Positions 36,992 to 46,920 of a stretch of DNA of 64,000 nucleotides are shown one piece after another. Made by a program: the position numbers and the translations under genes. The notes under the pieces were generated by a model. That model saw only the letters and a program-made list of their open reading frames with translations, ran no database searches and was not told the DNA's origin. The DNA comes from Dugong dugon (taxonomy: Eukaryota > Chordata > Mammalia > Sirenia > Dugongidae): contig CM057462.1 in the NCBI GenBank assembly GCA_030035585.1, positions 116,679,234 through 116,743,233 on the forward strand, given 5' to 3'. Position 1 is the stretch's first letter; every line of letters starts with the position of its first letter.

Positions 36992-37078
36992 CTTTGGTCC
37001 TCGAGGCTTGGTAGTTTTTCCCATCAACTTTTCATCATCAATTTCACATTGTTCCAGAAGATCCAAAATATCTTCCTC
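36992..37078 (-). CDS. TTLL7: TTLL7 exon: short acidic helix, weak donor
   Basis: 87-bp symmetric exon (phase 0 to 0), 29 codons (approx. residues 501-529). It encodes EEDILDLLEQCEIDDEKLMG and ends KTTKPRGPK. The acceptor has a long pyrimidine tract (the plus strand shows a run of A at 37082-37091) and TTAAG. The donor is GTGCAG, lacking the usual A at +3 and G at +5, so splicing here may be inefficient; skipping would keep frame. The next exon lies 8.2 kb away, across a nest of retrotransposons. Confidence 0.93.
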
Positions 37079-37121
37079 CTTAAAAAAAAAAATTTGAGTA
37101 AAATCAGCAAGACGGCATCAT

Positions 37122-37310
37122 AAGCAGCTCCTGCTTCATTAACATAACTGCCTCTAATCCTGCCTCATTAACATCATAGAAGTAGGATTTACAACACATG
37201 GGAAAATAACATCACATATGAAATGGTGAACAGTCACACAATACTGGGCATCATGGCCTAGCCAAGATGACACACATTTTTGGGGGGCACAATTCAATCC
37301 ATAACACCCA
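37122..37310 (-). mobile_element. MaLR-type LTR fragment
   Basis: 'cctcattaacatcatagaag' and the end 'cacaattcaatccataacac' match the antisense form of the LTR family at 33086 and 50548. Partial. It starts about 40 bp from the exon acceptor at 37078. Confidence 0.65.
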
Positions 37311-37312
37311 CT

Positions 37313-37600
37313 ATGATGGCTATTATACATACAAAAAAGGAAAATAACAAGTGTTGGTGAGGATGTAGAGAAATTGGAACTCTGGTGCCTTGCTGTTGGG
37401 AATGTAAAACGGTATATAGCCTCCGTGGAAAAGTTTGCATTTCCTCAAAAAGTTAAACAGAATTACCATATGACACAGCAGTTCCACTCCTAGCTATATA
37501 CCGAAAGAATGAAAGCAGGGACTCAAACAGATATTTGTCCATCAATGTTCACTGCAGCATTATTCAGAAGAGCCAAAATGGAAACAACCAAAACTGTAGA
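37313..37600 (+). mobile_element. L1 ORF2 C-terminal fragment
   Basis: 'ttggtgaggatgtagagaaa', 'tttcctcaaaaagttaaaca' and 'atatgacacagcagttccac' are the plus-strand L1 ORF2 end. Frame broken. Confidence 0.85.
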
Positions 37601-37759
37601 ATTCAAGGGAAAAGACCATAACAGCTTTATTATGATTATTGACTCACTCAGTATTATTAACAGGGTATCCGAGATACTGAGGAATCACTGCAGGGATATG
37701 CCAGTAATACAGGGTACAAATAGTTTTAACAGATCCACATATATGCATACCTAATGTTG

Positions 37760-38250
37760 CAGACTATTCATCGGGGGCCCCCAGTAAAACACATCTCCAG
37801 TATTCACACCCTTATGAAATTTTCACCTACTTTGACGCTAACTATGTAACTTACTTGAGCAACGAAAGCAAGCATAATGGAAGTAGAGGCTAAATAAGCT
37901 CTTCCACTGCATACCGGAGCTTGTCTCTTAAAATGCTCCCTTTTGGAGTTCTGAGCCACTATATCAAGAGCTCTGACTACCCTACTGAGAGACTGTATAG
38001 AGAGAAAGATATGCCCAGCCAGCCCCGCAATGTTCCAGGTATTCCATCCGAGGCACAAGACATTAGTGAAACCATACTGGATCTCTAGCCCCAGATGAAA
38101 TTTCAGACGAATGTAGCCATTTGATTCACTCCAGGCAAGACTAGCAGAACCACTCAGCTAAGCCTAGTCAAGACTGTAGAATAATGAACAAATCAACGAT
38201 TGTTGTTTTAAGTTTTGAGATGGATTATTAGACCTTTCATTAAGGTAAGC
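37760..38250 (-). mobile_element. Possible LTR-type remnant
   Basis: 'gattgttgttttaagttttg' near 38198 and 'gagctctgactaccctactg' resemble old mammalian LTR text. Weak: orientation and family uncertain, and the region may be ordinary intron. Confidence 0.25.
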
Positions 38251-38706
38251 AGATTACCATGTGTGGGGTTCTGGGGTTTTTGTTGTTGTTGTTTTGTTTT
38301 AAGTGACTTTTTCTCATATGCTGTGCCTGCGTTCCAAGAAAAAAATACTGTATAATGTTAGTTACTATCCAAATAATGTATCACAAACAACTAGGTTAAT
38401 GCAATTAACTTTCTTATGCAGTTACATATCCACATCTGTGTAGTAAGACACTCTCATTATAATTTATTGATATTACAACATAATAGCAAAATTATCTACC
38501 CCATAGTTTGTTCTATTAGATAACATATTGTTTATGAAATCACTTGGTTGGGTTTATTAAATATTAGGAACTTGTTAGAATGTAAAGTCTGAGGAAAGTG
38601 CATCTTAAAAGTAAAAATTTTGTTATATGTAGGATTAAAAGCAGATTGTTTTTAAAGACATGTTGGCCTCATTCTTTTTTCTCTAGGTAAACACTTATTC
38701 CCTTAC

Positions 38707-38842
38707 CTTCATCCTTTTCAAAGGATTATTCAGTTCTCGCTGGAGTGAAGCTGCTCTTCCTGAAAGGAAAGTCTGAAAAGCAACAGCTAACAAGTTTTCA
38801 TACTTGTCAAGTAGTGTTTTATCTTCAGGAGGATAAATTCGT
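38707..38842 (-). CDS. TTLL7: TTLL7 exon: helical linker after catalytic module
   Basis: 136-bp exon: one base completing Arg, then 45 codons (approx. residues 456-500), ending in phase 0. The acceptor is ATTGTAG and the donor GTAAGG. It encodes RIYPPEDKTLLDKYENLLAV, then AFQTFLSGRAASLQRELNNP and LKRMK. The segment is probably alpha-helical. Differences from recalled human protein (KTLLDKY for KALLEKY, ASLQ for ASFQ) are conservative. Confidence 0.94.
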
Positions 38843-38904
38843 CTACAATAAAAGCAGATAAACCAAGTTTAAAAAACTATCACAGTTCAACAGTTAAGGT
38901 CAAC

Positions 38905-39560
38905 TACATAGATTATTCTTGACTACCTACTCTGTGACAGTCATTTTACTAGGTGCTAGAAATAAAGATGAATACAGTTATAAGAAACTCATAAATTTCC
39001 ATCTGCTACCCACATGAATTGAAAGCTTATCTAGAGAATTATCATTATATAATACAGCTCCAAAAGTACAGCATAAGGGTTTGGCTGAAGGGGTAACTGG
39101 AGAAGGATGGCAATGAGTCAGACTGGAGAAAATAAATTTATAGGGAAGAGTTCAGATCATGAGGGATATTTGGGAGCTTTGGACTTCATGCCATTACTGA
39201 AGTAAACAAGAACATAGAGAATAGGCAGCCCTGGTGGCACAATGGTTAAGTGTTCAGCTGCTAACCAAAAGGTCAGCAGTTCGAATCCACCAGCCGCTCC
39301 CTGGAAACCCTACGGGGCAGTTCTACGCTGTCCTATAGGATCGCTTTGAGTCAGAATAGACTTGGCGGCAACAGGTTTGGTTTTTTTTAATAGCGATTAG
39401 CCCTGATGATATCTTTCCAGGTGGTAGAACTTGCCTCATAGGCTAGAGAGAATTGGGGTAGATGTAGTATGTATGGGATAAATGTGTTCTTATCACATGT
39501 GGATTGTGTTAAGGCCAGGAAAGGCAGTCATACCAGGAGAGCACAAAGCTCTATGTCCAT
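38905..39560 (-). mobile_element. L2 LINE fragments (antisense), split by SINE
   Basis: 'gctagaaataaagatgaata', 'gatcatgagggatatttggg' and the following 'cttcatgccattactgaagt' are reverse-complement L2. Interrupted by the AfroSINE at 39224-39390. Confidence 0.45.
39224..39390 (+). mobile_element. AfroSINE, short form
   Basis: 'gcagccctggtggcacaatg' to 'cttggcggcaacaggtttgg' plus T run. 'cgctccctggaaacc' shows the internal segment is absent. Relatively undiverged. Confidence 0.95.
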
Positions 39561-40140
39561 CCCCTCCTTAATCTTGATGAATCAATGTCAAAGCTTGGGA
39601 GGAAGAGAAGTCTTTCTAAGAACTTAAGGAGCTTAAGGGGTCCTCTCTGGATCCTATCAAGGGTGGTATATGAACAGGTTCCAGTTCAGCACAATGCATA
39701 TCCCTGTTGTTTTGTCATATCTGGTTCCTTCTAACATTTTTGTTATCTGCCTGGTTCCTGAAGCATTTGAGCTTAAAAACAAAGTACAGCAAGAACACTG
39801 AATTGACAGAAAGGATACTAGAGACCTGAATCCTGACTTTCTCAAAACACCACATTATAACAAAATAATGTTACAGGATAATGATAATGACAACTGAAAA
39901 GACCACTCCAGAGGCTGACTAGCAGAAGGTCTCCCAGGCTGAACCATCTACTTACTGACTACCTTTTCTTTCTGGGAAGATATTAAACAAAACTACTTTC
40001 TCAGAATGAAAAACAAAAACAACAACAACAACAAAAAAAAAAACACAGTACTTAAAATAAGCTTAAAGGTTAAAAATGTAGAGTAATAGCTTTGACACTT
40101 CACCCCTTCAATCTGTACAAATGTAGAAGCATATAGTTAC

Positions 40141-40214
40141 CTATAATTCCCCATATGCCGATTTTCATGTTCTTCTTTTGAGACCTGCTTTCGTACTTGA
40201 GCGAGTCTCTCTTT
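40141..40214 (-). CDS. TTLL7: TTLL7 exon: continuation of basic helix
   Basis: 74-bp exon with 24 codons plus two bases of a split Arg (approx. residues 431-455). The acceptor is TTTCTAG and the donor GTAACT. It encodes KERLAQVRKQVSKEEHENRH and ends MGNY plus the split Arg. It continues the Lys/Glu-rich helix of the preceding exon. QVSKEE differs conservatively from the recalled human QISREE. Such a small exon is supported by exact phase joining on both sides. Confidence 0.93.
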
Positions 40215-40299
40215 CTAGAAATGAAGAAATTTTACAAATAAAAACTGACAAATGAATCGTACAATTCAAATTGTAGGTACTTTGTTAAATTTTTCATAC

Positions 40300-40447
40300 C
40301 AACTCTTCTTTCCGCCTCTCCAATTGGTGTCTCTGCTGTTCCCAGTCTGAGGAACCTGGTAAGAGTCTTTTTATTGAACTTTGACCATAAAGCCTCTTTT
40401 GAGCCTCAGCTTTTTGTTTGGCCAAGTTTCTCCTTTTATCACTGGTC
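40300..40447 (-). CDS. TTLL7: TTLL7 exon: basic microtubule-binding helix
   Basis: 148-bp exon: one base completing the split Arg, then 49 codons (approx. residues 381-430), ending in phase 0. The acceptor is ATTTTAG and the donor GTATGA. The peptide begins TSDKRRNLAKQKAEAQKRLY and ends QRHQLERRKEEL. It is rich in Lys and Arg and predicted helical. In TTLL7 the basic helices directly after the catalytic core form the cationic microtubule-binding domain that positions the enzyme on the lattice (established for this family), and this exon covers much of that segment. The intron to the next exon is only 85 bp. Confidence 0.94.
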
Positions 40448-40649
40448 CTAAAATATAAAACCCAAGAACACATTCTAGAATTCAAAGGTCTCTGATGTTA
40501 CCCTAGTGAGGAGAATTGGCAGAAGAAGAGAGACAGTGGAGAAAGGAAAGTATATTTGATTAAATTTATATATACATAGGCATTATATTTGTACATTCAT
40601 CCATTAATATGGGTCTCCATATGGTAAACAGAAGTTCTGTAGAAAGATC

Positions 40650-40900
40650 AAATGGAAACAATATAGGTTTGGAAGAGTCAGACAGATGTAGTTTCATATC
40701 AGAATCGACTCAACAGAAATGGGTTTTTTTGTTTTTTTTAACTTACTAGCTCTCCAATTTTAGATGAGTCAATTAACTGCTCTGACTCTGTTTCCCCATC
40801 TATTATACGTTAGCAATAACGTTTCCATCTTAGTGTTCTTATAATATCAATTTGTAGTAGCATTAATAGGTACTTAAGAAATGTTGGTTCTTTTCTCCTC
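40650..40900 (+). mobile_element. MIR SINE, split by a SINE tail
   Basis: 'gtttggaagagtcagacaga' before and 'actgctctgactctgtttcc' and 'taggtacttaagaaatgttg' after are sense MIR. About 48 bases of AfroSINE 3' end (40692-40739) lie inside it. Confidence 0.7.
40692..40739 (+). mobile_element. AfroSINE 3' tail fragment
   Basis: Only 'cagaatcgactcaacagaaa', 'tgggttt' and a T-rich tail are present. An extreme 5' truncation, or the remnant of a deletion. Confidence 0.75.
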
Positions 40901-42402
40901 CATCAACCAAGTTCATTTTTATTTAAGCATTTCTCGCTTGTAGTGAACACTCTTTAGCACATTTTCAATTCTGACTAAAATCTCAGCCTAACAATCATTA
41001 TTTATTTGAAAACATCTGCATAGTCTGTCTCATCTTTTACTCCACCATGAAAAATTTAGTTGTAAGTCTCTGATTTTTATAGGAAAACCCTGTTGTGGGA
41101 TTGCTTTCTGAGCCTCTATTCCCCCTCTTCCTTCCCAAGCAGCTGGTGCAATAAGATAAGCCTGAGGCCTCCTCTCCCCATCCTCTCTAACTTGCACTGC
41201 TGTACATCATCCTTGAAAGGCCTACCAGGAACAGGGCAAGCTCCAGGGAAAAAAAAGAAAGGCAAAGCCATTTCTTCTCTCACCCTTAGGGGAAAAAAGG
41301 GCCCTTATCCTTGAGCTTACATTTCCATGACTCTCCATGTCATTAGCCTGGTAGGGCCCAGATGAGGATGTAAAATAAACCAAAGAAAAAAGGGACAAGA
41401 AGACCATTTGGCCATTTTCTAGTGTGGAAATTAAGCTGGAGAGGTAAAAGAAGTACTTAAGCTTACATGTGGTCCCGCTGAATTCATCAGGAGATTACAC
41501 TGAGAACATAAGGCCAGCACCCTAGATAGTAAAGAGTGTTCTTTTGCCTTAAATATATACCATCCTCACAGCCTGAACTTGCAGGAGTGTTAGGAAACTC
41601 ATCGATTCTTTTTCATGACAGCATGGAAGCTTGAGTGACAAGAGTTCAACAGGTAGACAGGGTAAAAGGAAGAACTTGAGAAAAGGCATAAACACATTCA
41701 GAAAATTGCAAGTCATTCGGTATGGCTATAGTTTTGGATGAATGTGTGAAACTTAGCTAGTCACAAAGCCTTAATTAAATACTAGATTACTGAGTCTCAA
41801 ATTTAACTTTAGGGAATGGGGGGGGGGGACATGAATTTTAAACAAGAGAAGGATATAATTCTCTATTTGCAAGTTTTTAAAATTATGCCCTTGGTAATAT
41901 GTACAGTGGCTCAGAAGTGGAGAAGAGGAGACGGAGGCAGTTAAGATGGGATGTTATTCATTAGCAAATCACATTGTATGCAATGCAAAGGGGGTTAGAC
42001 TTTATCTTAAAGTGTGGAAACAACATGATTAGAATATCGGAGTTTATAAATCTCTCTTCAAACACTGGCGTTCCTCAGGGCTCTGCCGATGCCCCTCTTT
42101 ACTTCTCAGTATGTACCTGTGTAATCTCATCCATTAGATTCAACTGCAATCTATACAAGGATGTCAGTCAAATAGATATATTTGTGTCCTGGGAAGCTGT
42201 AAATCAAATTTCCTATTTTTTAACATTTCTACCTGCAGGTCTCAAAGTAACTCAAAATTAGCATGTCCAAATGTAAACTATCTCCCTCTTTCTACCATCC
42301 CCAATCACTTCTCACCTATATTCTTTATCTCAGTAAACAGCACATCAACAAAGAAGTTATCCAAGCCAGAAACCTAAGAATCATGGGAGGCTTTGAATTC
42401 CC
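40901..42402. other. Intronic sequence, little recognised
   Basis: A GC-richer patch (41090-41350) is not identified. A G run of about 12 lies at 41818-41829. Parts of 41880-42010 may be old L2. No coding support. Confidence 0.4.
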
Positions 42403-42560
42403 AGTAGCCCTGGTGGCACAGGAGTGAAGAACTCAGCTGCTAACCACCAGGTCAGCAGTTCGAATCCACTAACCCCTCCTTGGAAACTCTATAGGGCAGT
42501 GCTACTCTATCCTGTAGGGTTGCTATGAGTTGGAATCGTCTCAACAGCAATGGGCTTGGA
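42403..42560 (+). mobile_element. AfroSINE, short form
   Basis: 'agtagccctggtggcacagg' to 'gtctcaacagcaatgggctt'; no internal segment. Confidence 0.93.
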
Positions 42561-43635
42561 TGACTGCAATAGTAGTGGGCGCTTGATAAATATTTGTTGA
42601 ATGACTTGCAGAGTAACAGTGTGGAAGCTACAAATTGGGGTGAGAGTTAGTGCTAGAAGCAGGGAGGAAACTAATAAAATAGTCCGAGAGGAAGATGAGA
42701 AGTCCTTAAACTTGGATAGTGGAATAAGAAATTAATAGACAGTCAGAAATTTGACAGGATTCAGTTGACTCAAAAGAAAGGAGGAATTAAGGATAGCTCC
42801 CAGCTTTCCAGCCTGGGTTTTTATGTGATTGATTGTGCCATTAGCTAGCACAGTAAAGAAAGATAGAAGACTAGGTTTGGGTGATTATCAATGCATTGCA
42901 CTTGTCTATGACTATATGTTTCCTTTTTAATAACTGAGCTACTAAGAGGAAATTTTACTCGTTTGTGTATCTCAAGCTTCTAATAAAGGCTCTTTAAGAA
43001 TGTTCAGGCATGAAATATATATAAATGGTTAGATTTAGCCTCTGTGAGTTGGAGGTATGTGATACTCTTAGCAGAAAAAAGGAGGAAAACGCAGTAAGAG
43101 GAACATGACTAAAGAAGAAAATAATTCAACCTGGGTCATATTGCACCTGAAGTGCCATCAGAACATTCACAAATTCATTCATTTATCTACTTAGTCACTT
43201 ACTACATGTCTGTTGAACAGTTACCAGACCAGAAGTATCCAGTGTACAGGGTCATCAGACAGCTGCAAATGCAGGACTAGAACTCCAGAGAGGCTCACGG
43301 CTCGTGAGAGGCACCCCAATCTATATCTCAGTATTTACAGGTGTTAACTGGGGGGGACTCTAGTGTCAGACTCACAAATGGTGCCACCAGAGTGAATGAG
43401 ACTGATGAAGAAGAAAAGAGGGCTGAGGCAAGAACACAGTAAAAAATGACAATTAGGGAGCAGAAAGTATGTGAAATAAAAAAGGGGCAGAGGAATCTCA
43501 AAGTTAAGTGAGCCCTGAGAATAGTACCAAAGAAGACCAGTGAGAATGAATTTTCAAAAGCAGGGTAGCATAAAATGCTGCAAATACCATGTACCTCTAG
43601 CTCATGAATTTGTCCTAAATAAGAGCCAGATAGTT

Positions 43636-43668
43636 TAATTTAATTTAATTTAATCTAATCTAATTAAC
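43636..43668 (+). repeat. (TTTAA)n-like simple repeat
   Basis: Pentamer run drifting to TCTAA. Confidence 0.9.
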
Positions 43669-43898
43669 AAGTTTTGCAGACCCACAGACTCATGGGACTA
43701 TGAATGTCTTTCCTAGACTCTATTTTAAAGATCCTAATAGATACTTATGGAGGAAAAAGACTCTTCTTATCACCCCACTAATACCACCACAGCACTCGGT
43801 TGGATACTCCTTTTTTACAGAAAAAAATAACTTTTAATTATTCTACGTATAACTCTTTTCACACTCTCGTTGCTGAAAACACCAAGCACAAGTTTTCT

Positions 43899-43988
43899 GA
43901 TAATTATTTGAATCTGAACTCAAATTGTAATGTGCTGTCTAAAAGATAATTATTTGAATCTGAACTCAAATTGTAATGTGCTGTCTAA
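43899..43988 (+). repeat. Perfect 44-bp tandem duplication
   Basis: 43899-43942 and 43945-43988 are identical over 44 bases, separated by AA (period 46). Each copy begins GATAATTATTTGAATC and ends GTGCTGTCTAA. Confidence 0.97.
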
Positions 43989-44117
43989 GCACAAAGAGGA
44001 CCAACAGTTGCGATACCTACCCTAAGCAATCTATACTCCCCTGGATTTCCTGAAGACTAAAAGCATGTCTTTAAAAAAACTAACTTTAGGGTATATATGA
44101 AGCCTATACTATAAGTA

Positions 44118-44296
44118 GGAGACCCAGTGGCACAGGGTGCTAACCAAAGAGCTTGGCTGCTAACCAAAAGGTCGCCAGTTTGAATCCACCAGCTGCTCCT
44201 TACAAACCCTATCGGGCAGTTCTACTCTGTCCTATAGGGTCGCTGTGAGTTGGAATCAACATGACACCAATGGGTATATGTATATATATATATAAA
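44118..44296 (+). mobile_element. AfroSINE, short form, with 13-bp TSD
   Basis: Starts 'ggagacccagtggcacaggg', with an extra 'gctaacca' near the 5' end; ends 'caatgggtatatg' and a TA-rich run. Flanked by TATACTATAAGTA at 44105-44117 and 44297-44309. A second SINE begins directly after the right-hand copy. Confidence 0.93.
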
Positions 44297-44309
44297 TATA
44301 CTATAAGTA

Positions 44310-44502
44310 AGGAGCCCTGGTGGCACAGTGGTTAAGTGCCTGGCTGCGGTTCAAACCCACCAGCCGCTCTGCAGGAGAAAGATGTGGCAGTCCGCTTCTC
44401 TAAAGATTATAGCCTTGGAAACCCTATGGGGCAGTTCCACTCTGCCCTATAGGGTCATTATGAGTTGGAACTGACTTGAGGGCAAAGGGTTTGTTTTTTG
44501 AT
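44310..44502 (+). mobile_element. AfroSINE, long form with small deletion
   Basis: 'aggagccctggtggcacagt' to 'actgacttgagggcaaaggg'. It carries the internal 'gaaagatgtggcagtccgct' segment but lacks about 17 bases after 'ctggctgc' (normally 'taaccaaaaggtcagca'). Confidence 0.94.
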
Positions 44503-44509
44503 TATACTA

Positions 44510-45000
44510 AGAATTGTAAGGAGTACAAACACATATACTTCTTGACTTCAAGGAGTTTAACTCAAATTGAAAAGAAAAGCAGCCACGCCTAGGTAAAACA
44601 GCACAGAACATAAGAGAATAAACAAAATGAATACAGACTATAATTGTTCCTAGAGCTCAAAGAAAGGAAAGATTAATTTGGGCTAAAAAGGAAGTTTCAG
44701 AATAAAAGATAGGATTTGAATCGCAGGCAATAAGAAAAGGCATACAGGCTAGGGACTAGCATAAATCACCAGTGAGAATGTGCAAGATATGTAGGAAAAA
44801 TAATGAGATAATCAGCCTAACTAAAACAGTTAGTGTTGGTGAGAAATAAGATATATGAGCAGACAGCTAAGGTAAATTTATGAACGGAGTTTAGACCAGG
44901 TGTTTAGGTTCTTCAGCAGAAAGATACCACAATGAAAAAAAGATCATTCCAATAGTCTGATTAAAATGGATCTAAGTAGGGAATTTCTGGTATCATAGAA
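44510..45000 (-). mobile_element. Possible L2 fragment (antisense)
   Basis: 'ggtgtttaggttcttcagca', 'agatcattccaatagtctga' and 'aggcatacaggctagggact' resemble reverse-complement L2 but are very diverged. Confidence 0.3.
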
Positions 45001-45799
45001 TGATTTATTCTGCCCCAAATTAAAACAGTTATATGAAAACTTAACCTATAATATTTAATAAGTAATTATTTTCTTAGTATTCTTAGTTCCTGCATATGTT
45101 CCTGTGATGTGTCCATCACAAACACAGCCACAGTGAAATACGAGTCTAACACATATGCCCATGGAGCTCTCCATCTGGTTGGGGAGAAGGCACTTCTGCA
45201 GCATAAGCCTCATTAGCACATGCTCTAAATGTTAAGAATTGTGCTAAATTCTTTGTGGAACAACATTAAGAAAAATAAGGGAAGAGGAATCCCAACTTCC
45301 CTTTACTTTTAGGTCTAGAAATTTTTGACTGTTTAAACTATATACACCTTACCTTAAAGGTGAAAAGTACTCATAGATAATGTCTCAGATTGGTACCATA
45401 ATTGGCAAAGTCAATAGACAAAACAACAACAACAACAAAAAAAAAAACTAAACACAAACACAATGCCAATTTGAATAATAATAAACATACAAAAAACACA
45501 TATTGCTTAATTAAATAATCTGAAATACTTAATGCACTTGTATAAAATACACAAAACAAAACCAAAAAATCCAAAATTCTATATCTTTCCTTTTTACTCA
45601 TTTCTTTTAGGATATTTGAAATATAAGTAGAATTTAGCCACTTCACTCTTTGGTCAGGCAAGAGAGTCATGAAAATTTCTGAACCCATATTATGTCCAAC
45701 TCTTTCTTTAGTGATACTTTCCACATAAATCTTGGAAACATTTAAAATCAATAAATCACTTGGAAGCATCCCATAGCTCTTCTTGAACTGACAATTAGA

Positions 45800-46025
45800 A
45801 CTGAAATCATAAAATCCCTGAGTTAAAATGACCTCTGAGGTTCTTTAATCCAAAGCCCTAAACTTGGCTTGAACACTTATAATGACAGACAGCTCACTAC
45901 TTCATGAAGCAGTTCAGTTAAATTCCCATGGGATCTCTCATTATGAGCCAAAAGCGTTTTCCCACATAACAGCATTTCGGATATTTGAAATCTGTCATCA
46001 TATGCATTCCAAACAGGCTAACACC
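45800..46025 (+). mobile_element. Old CR1/L3-type LINE fragment
   Basis: 'aaacttggcttgaacactta' and 'gacagctcactacttcatga' resemble the L3/CR1 text conserved across mammals. Diverged. Confidence 0.5.
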
Positions 46026-46124
46026 CACACCTACCAAGTCTTTGCTTAAATTTTACTTCCTTATCTGTCTATGCTTCTCAGTGGGAAAGTCAGCCTTCAT
46101 TTAACAATTGCTGCTTGTTGTTCT

Positions 46125-46320
46125 TTACCCAGGCAGCATGGTATAATGGGAAAACCTCTGGAATGAAATATAGGAAATCCATGTTTAAGATTTTTTTAAT
46201 TCCTGGACAACCTCTCTGTGCTTTAGTTTCTTCATTTGTAAAATGAGGAAGATCGACGGTCCCTAAGGTATTCTCCAGTCTGACCTCTTACTCTATTAAA
46301 TAACTATACCAACACTGTAA
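46125..46320 (+). mobile_element. MIR SINE
   Basis: 'gcagcatggtataatgggaa', 'ctctgtgctttagtttcttc' and 'atttgtaaaatgaggaagat' are sense MIR. Confidence 0.8.
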
Positions 46321-46334
46321 TTTAACCACTTTTA

Positions 46335-46605
46335 CTGCAGGCTGTTGCTGATAGCTGCTATTGAGTCGGTCCCCAACTCCTGGCAACCCCATGCACAACA
46401 GAACAAAACGCTGCCCAATCCTACATCAACCCCATGATCGGATGCAGATTAGACTGTTGTAATCCATAGAGTTTTCATTGCTCGATTTTTGAAAGATTGC
46501 CAGACCTTTCTTCCTAGTCTGTCTTAGTCTGGAAGCTCCACTGAGACCTGGTCAACATCATTGCAAAACACAAGCCTCTACTGACAGAGGGGTGGTGACT
46601 GTGAA
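46335..46605 (-). mobile_element. Short RTE-derived element joining RTE 3' and 5' ends
   Basis: 46340-46415 matches the RTE 3'-terminal region ('gagtcggtccccaactcctg', 'caacagaacaaaacgctgcc'). 46455-46600 matches the RTE 5'-terminal region as at 35665-35866 ('tagtctgtcttagtctggaa', then 'actgacagaggggtggtg'). All coding sequence between is missing, giving about 270 bp. Confidence 0.65.
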
Positions 46606-46814
46606 TGAGGTAGACAGCACTGTATGGGGAACAGGAAATGCAGTACGTGAGAGGAAGGGAAGAGATATAAAAAAAGAAAGAAACTAAATGGATTTAAAGA
46701 ATCAATAAATTTCTTCAGAATACAAAAAAAAAAAAAATTTTACAAGCCAATTTTATGTACAAATGATTCTTCTATGTCAAATGTGGAATCCAAAGGATAG
46801 AGGAAATACTTTAC

Positions 46815-46909
46815 CTGATGTTTAGTAGCTTCAGTGCATTGAGCAGCACTCCCCTTTTTACATCATAATCTATTTTCTGATCAGTTCCGAAGCTTGGTGC
46901 TCGATTAAT
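46815..46909 (-). CDS. TTLL7: TTLL7 exon: end of catalytic core (INRAPSF)
   Basis: 95-bp exon, phase 0 in and two bases over at the end (31 codons plus AG of a split Arg; approx. residues 350-380). The acceptor is TTTCAG and the donor GTAAAG. It begins INRAPSFGTDQKIDYDVKRG and ends LLNALKLLNI. INRAPS completes the metal-binding E-x-N motif begun in the previous exon. The exon is too short to give an ATG-initiated open frame and was found by reading the minus strand for the expected continuation. The split Arg is completed by the first base of the exon at 40447. Confidence 0.94.
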
Positions 46910-46920
46910 CTGAAAGTTAC

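Noticed and set aside
45371..45769. Minus-strand open frame of 132 codons, partly with protein-like composition
   Set aside because: No family recognised, the C-terminal part is an A-rich/(CAA)n artefact (poly-Val/Phe), there are no splice or phase links to TTLL7, and it sits in an intron beside an old LINE. A protein search of its first 70 residues would settle it.
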